From NCBI GenBank assembly GCA_018819665.1, contig JAHJOY010000033.1, positions 1 to 7,922 of the forward strand: 7,922 nucleotides of DNA, written 5' to 3'. Shown here one piece after another: positions 1 through 7,700 of this stretch (positions within the stretch are counted from its first letter, which is position 1; each line of letters starts with the position of its first letter). Below the pieces are notes generated by a model, which was not told the origin of the DNA, made no database searches, and worked only from the letters and a program-made list of their open reading frames with translations. The stretch is from a bacterium. GTDB taxonomy: Bacteria > Atribacterota > Phoenicimicrobiia > Phoenicimicrobiales > Phoenicimicrobiaceae. The position numbers were made by a program, and so were the translations under genes.

Positions 1-721
1 ATAATAATATTTTTTTAATTAAATTCTTACTTATTATTTGATCCTTAGCTGCGATAATATTTCCGCTTACTGGATCTTTAATATCTTCGCCAATGGGTCG
101 GCCAATAATTTCATCTTTAATTGATTTGATCAGCCCGTCTCTTACGGATATCTCCTTAATTTCTTTCCATACCTTTATTCTATCTACCTTGGTTTTTATG
201 ATCTTACCCACTTCTGAGGAAGTAAGTTGCTTGTTCGCACTCACTAAAACTTGAGAATCTTCTGGATTAATAATATCTGCGGCAATAATCCTGTCTTCTA
301 TCTTTTCGTAAATATCTGGCGTAGCACAACTTATTATTCTAATATCACTATTAGCAATTTCTACTCCCATTTCTTTGCTAATGACCTCATTAAATTTTAT
401 CTTAGAATCACTTAGATTGTCTGTTTCAGTTTTGTCTTCTTGAATATTATCTTTAATCCAACCAACCAAAATATTGCCAGTTATTCTTTCTATAAAGGAA
501 TTTTCTCCTTTAGCAATAGTCAATTGTTTATTTTCTTGATCTTCAACTATCAAGGTAGTAAAATCGCTGGTTTCAATTTTAGGTATAATTTTATTAGTAA
601 TCACTTCTCCTTCTTTAACTATTACCTCACCTGTTTTAACATTTACCAATGAAAAGATAGTTTTTTTATTTTCTAATAATTTTCTGTTCTTCTTGCTAAT
701 TTCTTCATTTTTTTCTACTAC
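1..721 (-). other. Lineage-specific insertion near the beta-prime C-terminus, at least 240 residues
   Basis: In Bacillus, E. coli and Thermus beta-prime, the segment equivalent to SDFEKANKKV is followed within about ten residues by a P-x-LLGITKASL-type segment and the C-terminal clamp helices. Here residues 1231-1470 contain none of that. They hold a short charged linker (EKNEEISKKNRKLLENKK), then a string of beta-rich stretches with the pattern D/N-P-x-x-G-x-V/I-I/L-V. Three module-like units are seen: about 1248-1290 (542-670), 1371-1417 (161-301) and 1431-1470 (2-121, cut off). The frame and codon use are as in the rest of rpoC, so this is part of the protein and not a frameshift product. 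The fold, probably sandwich-barrel-like, and any function are inference. Confidence 0.85.
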
Positions 722-3700
722 CTTTTTATTAGCCTTTTCAAAATCTGATACATATACTAATTCCCCAGATAGCAACTCGGAATCACGAGCTGATCTCACA
801 TAAATCATATTTAAACGAGCAATTTGACGAATGATTGTCTCGATATGTTTATCACTGATTTTAACCCCTTGTGATCTATATACTGCTTGTATTTCTTTTA
901 ATAAATATTCTTGAACTGCCTTAATTCCCTGAATCTTTAAAATATCATGGGGATCAATAAATCCGACAGTCAGTCTTTCTCCAGCTCTAATTTTTTGTCC
1001 TTTTTCTACTATTAACCTTAAATCAGTGGGAATATTATAGATCTTTTTCTTTTCTTCAATGGCGTCTTTATTTTCTTTTGATGTTTCAGGATTAACTACA
1101 ACCTGCTTCTTATAGTTGTTCTCAATAATAATTTCCTCTACTATTCCATTTATTTCACTGATTACTGCCTGTTTTTTTGGCTTTCTCACCTCAAAAAGTT
1201 GTTCTACTCGTGGAAGTCCCAAGGTAATATCTTCACCGCTTATTTTGACTCCTCCTGTATGAAAAGTCCTTAAAGTTAATTGTGTCCCTGGTTCTCCAAT
1301 AGATTGAGCTGCAATAACTCCTACGGCTTCTCCGATATTTACTAATTTACCAGCAGCCATATCTTTACCATAGCATTTAACACATATTCCATGTTCTGCT
1401 CTGCAGGTTAAAACCGATCTAACTTTAACCTCTTTTATCCCCGTTTCCGAAATCTTTTTAGCGCCTTTTTCGTCAATTTCTTCCCCTAATCCAACTAATA
1501 CTTCACCGGTCTTGGGATCTATTACCTCTTCTTGAGTTATCCGCCCTACCAACCTTTCTTCTAAAGTCTCGATTACATTACCGTCATCTTGAAAAGCCCT
1601 GATAATTATTCCGTCAGATGTGCCACAGTCTTCTTCTCTTATAATTGCATCTTGGGCTACATCAACCAATCTTCTGGTTAAATATCCTGATTTTGCAGTT
1701 CTAAGAGCAGTGTCCGCTAATCCTTTTCGAGCTCCATGGGTAGAAATAAAATACTCTAATACTGACAAACCGTCTCTAAAATTAGATCTAATAGGAAACT
1801 CAATAATTTTTCCCGAAGGATCAGCCATTAAACCCCTCATCCCAGCTAACTGGCCAATCTGTCGTTTACTACCTCGAGCTCCAGAATCGGCCATAATATA
1901 TAAAGGATTAAATTTGCTTAAATTCTTTAAAATAGCATCAACTACGTCATCAGCAGCTTTGGTCCAGGCGTTTACAATTTTCTGTTCTCTCTCATCATCC
2001 ATAATTAATCCGTAATTATATTGTTCTTGAATTTTATCTACTTCTTTTTCGGCCACTTTTAATATCTCATCTTTCTGGGAAGGTATTTCTAAATCTACTA
2101 TCCCTATAGAAATCCCGGAAGAAGTAGCAAAATTAAAGCCTAATTTTTTAATCTTATCTAAAATATCAACAGTTATTTCTTTTCCATATTTTCGGTAAAT
2201 AAAAGATATAATTTTTTCTAAGGATTTTTTTGTTATGGTAAAATTGATAAAATCCATATCATCAGGGAAAATTTCGTTAAAAATAATCCTGCCAGCTGTT
2301 GTGCTTTTTAAGGAGTTATTTATTCTACACTTAATTTTAGCATGTAAACCAATAAAACCATCCTCATAAACCCATATTACCTCATTAAGATTACCAAATA
2401 TTTTTCCCTCACCTTTTTGTCCACTTTCCCGCATAGTTAGATAATAACAACCTAAAATTATATCCTGGCTAGGTAAAGCTATAGGTAAACCATTAGCTGG
2501 AGAGAGTATATTATTCGAAGATAGCATTAAAATTTCTGCTTCAGCTTGAGCTTCCGGCGAAAGAGGAACATGAACTGCCATCTGATCGCCGTCAAAATCT
2601 GCATTAAAAGCTGCGCAAACCAAAGGATGAATTTGTATTGCATTTCCTTCCACCAAAACTGGTTTAAAAGCCTGAATACCTAAACGATGTAATGTTGGTG
2701 CCCGATTTAGTAAGATAGGACGATCTTCTACAATATCCTTTAATATACTCCAGACTTCCGGCTTGCCTTTCTCTACTATTTTTTTGGCAGTTTTGATATT
2801 ATGAGCCAAATCCTGAGCTACCAATTCTCTCATTACATATGGCTTGAATAGCTCTAGAGCCATCTTTTTGGGTAATCCGCATTGGTAAAATTTTAAATTA
2901 GGACCTACTACAATTACCGATCTTCCTGAATAATCCACTCTTTTACCTAAAAGGTTCTGTCTAAATCTACCTTTCTTACCTTTTAACATATCACTTAACG
3001 ATTTAAGGGGTCTATTCCCAGTGCCAAGCACTGCTCGCCCTCTCCTGCCGTTGTCTATCAAAGCATCAACCGCTTCCTGTAACATCCGTTTTTCATTTTT
3101 AATAATAATTTCCGGTGCCCCTAATTCTAATAATCTTTTTAATCTATTATTCCGATTTATAACTCTCCTATACAGGTCATTCAAATCTGAAGTGGCAAAA
3201 CGCCCTCCCTCCAATTGCACCATAGGCCTTAAGTCTGGAGGAATAACTGGGATTATTTCTAATATCATCCATTCAGGTTTGCAATTAGATCTACGAAATG
3301 CTTCAACTATCTGCAATCTTTTAATAATCTTTTTCGTTTTTTGGCCACTAGTTTTTTTTAATTCTTCGCGAAGTTCCAGAGTTAACTTATTTAAGGTCAA
3401 CTCTTTCAATAACTCTTTAATTGCTTCTGCACCTATCCCAGCTTTAAATTCGGGATCATAATTACTTAGAAGGAGTTTTTCTATTTCTAAAATTATTTCT
3501 CCTCTTTTGTGAGAAGTATTACCGGGGTGTATCACTATGTAACAAGACTCTTCAATGTTTTGAGTGGTTAATTTTGCCCGCAAGGATAAGTTTTTTTCTT
3601 CCTCTAGCCTTTTTAAGTTGGTCTCAGAAATTAAGCCATCAATTTTAGTAATTCGATATTGGGTCTCTTTATTTTCTACTTCTTCTTTAACTTCTTTAAT

Positions 3701-4411
3701 CCCTTCTTCAAGCTCTTCTTTTTCTTTTTCACCTTCAGATTCTTCCTCTTTACTTACAGGGAACAATAATTCCTTTTGATAGAAAATTTTACCAAATATT
3801 TTCTGCAGATCCTGATCCTCTTCCTCTGAAATTACATCACCTATTTTATGAGAAAATATTTTTACTTTATTAATATTATAAACCGGCTCAGCATTAAATT
3901 TTTCATTATACTTTTTATGAATACGGTATTCTGCTTCTAAAATTATATCTCCTTTTTCTAAATCTGTCTCGCCTTTCTCAATAACTTCAAATAACTGCTC
4001 TCTTCTTCGGTCTGGAGCATAGTATAATATCTTTTCTAAGTTACGAGGAGATATGTCTAAAAGTAGAGTTAAAGGGCTGGGTATAGCCTTAAAATACCAA
4101 ACATGGGAAACAGGGGAAGCTAATTTAATATGCCCCATTCTCTCCCTTCTAGTGATAGATTTAGTAACTTCGACTCCACATCTATCACAAATGACACCTT
4201 TATATCTTATCCTTTTGTATTTTCCACAACTACATTCCCAATCTTTAACTGGTCCGAATATTCTTTCACAAAATAAACCATCTTTCTCTGGTCTTAAAGT
4301 TCTATAATTGATAGTTTCAGGTTTTTTAACTTCACCATTAGACCATTTTTTTACTTGCTCTGGCGAAGCCAGTCCGATTTTGATCGAGTAAAAACTCTTC
4401 AAAATTGTCAA
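1..4411 (-). CDS. rpoC: DNA-directed RNA polymerase subunit beta-prime (C-terminus cut off by window edge)
   Basis: Largest subunit of RNA polymerase; it carries the catalytic metal site and forms the clamp, bridge helix and trigger loop. 1470 residues are visible and the frame is open to the left edge. The start is TTG at 4411-4409, giving MTILKSFYSIKIGLASPEQ, which matches the family N-terminus; an in-frame TAG lies five codons upstream (4426-4424). In order: N-terminal zinc ribbon with C60, C62, C75, C78; an insertion at about 175-324; the catalytic NADFDGD at 603-609 (D605, D607, D609); second zinc site C929, C1003, C1010, C1013; trigger loop containing RTFHTGG, without the insertion seen in E. 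coli; a conserved jaw segment ending EKANKKV at about 1231. The family's PVLLGITKASL-type segment should follow soon after but is absent; 240 further residues are seen instead. Identity is certain; the total length is unknown and probably exceeds 1550 residues. Confidence 0.98.
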   Translation of the reverse strand, partial: MTILKSFYSIKIGLASPEQVKKWSNGEVKKPETINYRTLRPEKDGLFCERIFGPVKDWECSCGKYKRIRYKGVICDRCGVEVTKSITRRERMGHIKLASPVSHVWYFKAIPSPLTLLLDISPRNLEKILYYAPDRRREQLFEVIEKGETDLEKGDIILEAEYRIHKKYNEKFNAEPVYNINKVKIFSHKIGDVISEEEDQDLQKIFGKIFYQKELLFPVSKEEESEGEKEKEELEEGIKEVKEEVENKETQYRITKIDGLISETNLKRLEEEKNLSLRAKLTTQNIEESCYIVIHPGNTSHKRGEIILEIEKLLLSNYDPEFKAGIGAEAIKELLKELTLNKLTLELREELKKTSGQKTKKIIKRLQIVEAFRRSNCKPEWMILEIIPVIPPDLRPMVQLEGGRFATSDLNDLYRRVINRNNRLKRLLELGAPEIIIKNEKRMLQEAVDALIDNGRRGRAVLGTGNRPLKSLSDMLKGKKGRFRQNLLGKRVDYSGRSVIVVGPNLKFYQCGLPKKMALELFKPYVMRELVAQDLAHNIKTAKKIVEKGKPEVWSILKDIVEDRPILLNRAPTLHRLGIQAFKPVLVEGNAIQIHPLVCAAFNADFDGDQMAVHVPLSPEAQAEAEILMLSSNNILSPANGLPIALPSQDIILGCYYLTMRESGQKGEGKIFGNLNEVIWVYEDGFIGLHAKIKCRINNSLKSTTAGRIIFNEIFPDDMDFINFTITKKSLEKIISFIYRKYGKEITVDILDKIKKLGFNFATSSGISIGIVDLEIPSQKDEILKVAEKEVDKIQEQYNYGLIMDDEREQKIVNAWTKAADDVVDAILKNLSKFNPLYIMADSGARGSKRQIGQLAGMRGLMADPSGKIIEFPIRSNFRDGLSVLEYFISTHGARKGLADTALRTAKSGYLTRRLVDVAQDAIIREEDCGTSDGIIIRAFQDDGNVIETLEERLVGRITQEEVIDPKTGEVLVGLGEEIDEKGAKKISETGIKEVKVRSVLTCRAEHGICVKCYGKDMAAGKLVNIGEAVGVIAAQSIGEPGTQLTLRTFHTGGVKISGEDITLGLPRVEQLFEVRKPKKQAVISEINGIVEEIIIENNYKKQVVVNPETSKENKDAIEEKKKIYNIPTDLRLIVEKGQKIRAGERLTVGFIDPHDILKIQGIKAVQEYLLKEIQAVYRSQGVKISDKHIETIIRQIARLNMIYVRSARDSELLSGELVYVSDFEKANKKVVEKNEEISKKNRKLLENKKTIFSLVNVKTGEVIVKEGEVITNKIIPKIETSDFTTLIVEDQENKQLTIAKGENSFIERITGNILVGWIKDNIQEDKTETDNLSDSKIKFNEVISKEMGVEIANSDIRIISCATPDIYEKIEDRIIAADIINPEDSQVLVSANKQLTSSEVGKIIKTKVDRIKVWKEIKEISVRDGLIKSIKDEIIGRPIGEDIKDPVSGNIIAAKDQIISKNLIKKILL
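3440..3889 (-). other. Beta-prime N-terminal non-conserved insertion, about 150 residues
   Basis: Residues 175-324 separate EAEYRIHKKYNEKFNA from GIGAEAI. In Bacillus the equivalent segments are contiguous (a KY-x-x-KF-x-A stretch running straight into MGAEAI). Thermus carries a larger insertion of beta-rich sandwich-barrel domains at the same place. The insert contains a beta-rich part, a strongly acidic and lysine-rich linker at about 221-250, and a second beta-rich part ending KRGEIILEIEKLLLSNY. The position is supported by alignment to remembered family sequences; the fold is inferred. Confidence 0.8.
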
Positions 4412-4418
4412 TATAATT

Positions 4419-4425
4419 ACCCCCT
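4419..4425 (-). promoter_or_regulatory. rpoC: Ribosome binding site of rpoC
   Basis: Read on the minus strand, AGGGGGT can pair with the 16S anti-Shine-Dalgarno ACCUCCU over seven positions with one G-U wobble. It ends seven bases before the TTG at 4411, an ideal spacing. The next in-frame TTG (4402) would be 16 bases away, so this site decides the start. Confidence 0.85.
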
Positions 4426-4429
4426 ATTA

Positions 4430-4485
4430 TAGTCATTAGTAAATAGTGAATAGTAATTCGTATCGCGTATTGCGTATTGCGTGAA
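4430..4485. repeat. Degenerate heptad tandem array, left end of spacer
   Basis: Eight consecutive 7-base units can be laid out with no gap. The first four start TAGT (for example TAGTAAA, TAGTGAA); later ones are TCGTATC and two perfect GCGTATT copies. GT stays at a fixed place in every unit. The array ends four bases before the rpoC ribosome binding site. Confidence 0.8.
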
Positions 4486-4538
4486 GAAAACCAGAATTCA
4501 GGAGTAGAAATGCGATATATTATGCCCAAAGCACAAGA

Positions 4539-4558
4539 AGACACGGCACGCCGTGTCT
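4539..4558. repeat. GC-rich palindrome in the spacer
   Basis: Arms AGACACGGC and GCCGTGTCT are a perfect 9-bp inverted repeat around AC. The hairpin would have a 2-base loop, or a 4-base loop if the innermost pair opens. The right side continues CTCTAC, while the left side matches this only with an indel, suggesting a decayed longer palindrome. It is far richer in GC than its surroundings. There is no T-run after it on the operon strand, so it is unlikely to be an intrinsic terminator. Confidence 0.75.
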
Positions 4559-4587
4559 CTACACTGACCCGGTATTAATTCTTTAAT

Positions 4588-4665
4588 CAGCTAACCAGTT
4601 AACTAACTAACCAGCAAGTGATGTAATGTGTAACATGTGGTAAGTAACGTGTAGTAAGTACCTGT
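4588..4665. repeat. Degenerate tandem repeats, middle of spacer
   Basis: The first part (4588-4611) is octamer-like: CAGCTAAC, CAGTTAAC and TAACTAAC in a row. From 4617 or 4624 the period is seven, with units such as TAATGTG, TAACATG, TAACGTG and TAGTAAG. Copies are imperfect but keep a leading T-A and the 7-base step. Confidence 0.65.
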
Positions 4666-4685
4666 TTTTATAATTTCAGAAATTT

Positions 4686-4757
4686 TATCTTATTACTCAT
4701 TACATATTACTCGTTACTGTATTTTATACGAGATACGATTCACGAGATACGAGATAC
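4686..4757. repeat. Degenerate heptad tandem array, right end of spacer
   Basis: About ten 7-base units run without a gap: first TTAC-type units (TTACTCA, TTACTCG), then ACG-type units (three ACGAGAT copies and one ACGATTC). The array ends 11 bases before the rpoB stop codon. The ACG-type units read in the opposite direction to the GCGTATT units of the left array. Confidence 0.8.
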
Positions 4758-4768
4758 AAATTTAGTTT

Positions 4769-7700
4769 TTAAGTTATTTCTTTCATTAAATTTTCATTAA
4801 TTTCATTTTTTAAATCGATATCTTCTTTAAGATCTACTTCTTTATCCTGAGAATCTAAAACTTGTACATCTAAACATAAACTACGTAATTCTTTAATTAA
4901 AACTTTAAATGATTCTGGCATGCCGGGGGCAGGGATACATTCACCCTTAACAATAGCTTCATAAGTTTTAATTCTTCCCAACACATCATCTGATTTTATA
5001 GTCAAAAGCTCCTGGAGATTGTAAGCAGCACCGTATCCTTCTAAAGCCCAAACTTCCATTTCACCAAATCTTTGGCCTCCAAACTGTGCTTTTCCTCCTA
5101 AAGGTTGTTGGGTAACCAAAGAGTAGGGGCCGGTAGAACGAGCATGTATTTTATCAGCTACTAAATGAGCTAATTTTAAAATATAGCTGTAACCTACAGT
5201 AACCCTTAGGTCAAATGGCCTACCTGTTCTACCATCATAAAGAATTGTTTTGCCGTCTTTGGGTAGACCTGCTTCTATTAAAGCTTCGAGAATTTCCTCT
5301 TCTTTTGCGCCGTTAAAAATAGGAGTTATAACTCTAAGACCTAAAGCTTTAGCTACCCAGCCTAAATGTACTTCTAAAACTTGCCCCACATTCATCCGAG
5401 AGGGTACTCCTAAAGGATTCAGTACTATTTCTATTGGCGTACCATCTGACATAAAGGGCATATCAGCCTCAGGCAAAATTTTAGCAATAACTCCTTTATT
5501 TCCATGTCTTCCCGAAATCTTATCCCCTTCTGAAATCTTTCTTTTTTGGGCAATAAATACTTTTACTAATTGATTTACTCCCGGGGGAAGGTCGTCATTA
5601 TTTTCCCTGGAAAATACTTTTACGCCTATAACCTTACCTTTTTCACCATGGGGAATTCGGAGAGAAGTATCTCTTATTTCTCTAGCTTTTTCCCCAAAAA
5701 TTGCTCTCAATAATCTTTCCTCTGGCCCTAAATCAGTTTCGCCCTTAGGAGTTACTTTTCCTACTAAAATATCACCTGATTCCACCTCTGCTCCAATTCG
5801 AACTATTCCTTTTTCATCTAAGTTAGATAGGCTGCCTTCCCCGATATTAGGGATATCACAAGTTATTTCTTCCTGTCCTAATTTAGTATCCCGTGCTTCA
5901 CACTCCTGTTCAGAAATATGAATAGAGGTGAAAGTATCTTCTCTAACTAATTTTTCACTAATTAAAATAGCATCCTCAAAATTATAGCCTTCCCAAGGCA
6001 TGTAAGCTATTAAAACATTCCTACCTAAAGAAAGACGCCCTTCAGAAGTTAAGGGACCATCAGCAAGCACATCTCCCTTCTTTACAATCATTCCTTCTTC
6101 TACTAAAGGTATCTGATTTATACAAGTTCCCTGATTAGAACGAACGAATTTTTTTAATATATATTCTTTTTGGATATTTTCAGTATTTTCAATAATTATT
6201 TTGTCCGCACTTATTTCTTTCACCAAGCCATCATCTTGGGAAATAAGGACTGCACCTGAGTCGACAGCAACTTTATTTTCCATTCCCGTTCCCACTAAAG
6301 GAACTTCGGGTTTTATTAAAGGTACAGACTGTCTCTGCATATTAGTACCCATTAAGGCTCTGTTCGCATCATCGTGCTCTAAAAAGGGTATTAAACTAGC
6401 TGAAATGCTGGCAATCTGTTTAGGAGATACATCAATAAAATCTATTTCATCTGGCAGACACTCAATAATGTCTCCTCTAAACCGGCAAGGTACATCGTCT
6501 TGTGAAATTTTGTTATCTTTATCTATTTTTATATTTATTTGAGCAATTTTATATTTATCTTCTTTATCGGCGGAGAGGTAAACGATCTCATCAGTTATTT
6601 TCCCTTCTATTACCCTAAAATAAGGCGTTTCAATAAATCCTAATTCATTCACCCTTGCATAAATACAAAGAGATCCTATTAATCCAATATTAGGGCCTTC
6701 AGGAGTCTCAATGGGACAAATTCTGCCATAATGAGTATGGTGAACATCTCTCACTTCAAAGCCCGCTCTTTCTCTGGTTAAGCCTCCTGGGCCTAAGGCA
6801 GAGAGCCTTCTTTTATGAGTAATTTCAGACAAAGGATTAGTCTGGTCCATAAACTGAGAAAGCTGACTACTCCCAAAAAACTGTCTAATAGTGGCTAATA
6901 ATGGCCGTGCATTTATCAAGGCTTGGGGAGTAATAGCAGAAACATCAGGTTGGATAGTCATCCTCTCCCGAATCACTCTTTCCATCCTGTTTAATCCAAT
7001 GTAAAATTGATCCTGAAGTAACTCGCCAACTGTCTTTATCCTTCTATTCCCTAAATGATCAATGTCGTCTATATACCCAATTCCTCTATATAAATTGACT
7101 AAATACCTTAAAGAAGCGACAATATCCTCTCTTGTTAACGAAGGACCCTTTTTTATTTTTATCTTTTCTTTACATTTTTTTATTTTGTATAATAAGGCAT
7201 TAGTTAATTTATCACCTGTACTACAAATTACTTCACCTGTTTTTGAATTAATTATTTCTTCAGCAACAATCGCATCTATAATCCCTTCATTAATTCCTTC
7301 ACTCAGTTTATCAACAATTGGCATTAAAGCTTCGTCTTTCTCATTAAAAATAGTTATCGTTTCGTTTTCATAATTCAACACTTTTATCTTTTCAATTCCT
7401 GAGTTAATTATTGCAGAAAATGTTTTCTGATTGATTTTTTCTTCTGCCTTTACAATTATTTTATTATTGTTAGGATCAACAATGTCTTCGGCTGCGATTT
7501 TACCTAATATCCGATCTTCAAAGTTTAATTTCCTATTCATTTTATATCTTCCGACTTTTGCTAAATCATATCTTTTAGGATCAAAAAGTAATCTATAAAT
7601 TAATTGACGAGTATTTCTTTCAGTCGGAGGTTCGCTGGGTCTTAATCTTCTAAACATTTCTATCAGGGCTTCTTTTTCATTGGATGTATTATCTTTTTCT

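Larger units (their letters stand above)
4412..4768. other. Long rpoB-rpoC spacer filled with short repeats; no gene
   Basis: The spacer is about 357 bp, against well under 100 bp in E. coli and Bacillus. About 330 bp of it (4430-4757) is degenerate tandem repeats and a palindrome. I found no convincing protein gene, RNA gene, promoter or intrinsic terminator on the minus strand: the palindrome is not followed by a T-run. Read-through from rpoB into rpoC is therefore the simplest model. Confidence 0.8.

Noticed and set aside
1200..1270. Trigger-loop insertion like that of E. coli or cyanobacteria
   Set aside because: The loop reads straight through RTFHTGG to GLPRVEQLFE without extra residues.
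4406..4431. Possible promoter: TATAAT at 4431-4426 and TTGACA at 4411-4406 on the minus strand
   Set aside because: They are in the wrong order, and neither has a partner at proper spacing. A start from the TATAAT would remove the ribosome binding site, and the TTGACA is the rpoC start codon and its next codon.
4338..4544. Minus-strand open frame of 68 codons overlapping the rpoC start
   Set aside because: It reads the first rpoC codons in another frame and, upstream, only repeat sequence. The true rpoC frame gives the conserved FYSIKIGLASPEQVKKW N-terminus.
4539..4558. Palindrome as intrinsic terminator
   Set aside because: No T-run follows it on the operon strand, and a terminator between rpoB and rpoC would be unexpected.
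4510..4578. Plus-strand mini-ORF of 22 codons with AGGAG five bases before ATG
   Set aside because: It is antisense to the operon and runs through the palindrome and repeat sequence. It resembles nothing I recognise, and the AGGAG is probably a chance match in the spacer.
440..7373. Plus-strand open frames at 440-652, 1620-2015, 3021-3461, 3564-3779, 4053-4307, 5250-5573, 6201-6542 and 7062-7373
   Set aside because: All lie antisense inside rpoC or rpoB, show no recognisable protein motif, and are explained as shadows of the conserved coding frames.
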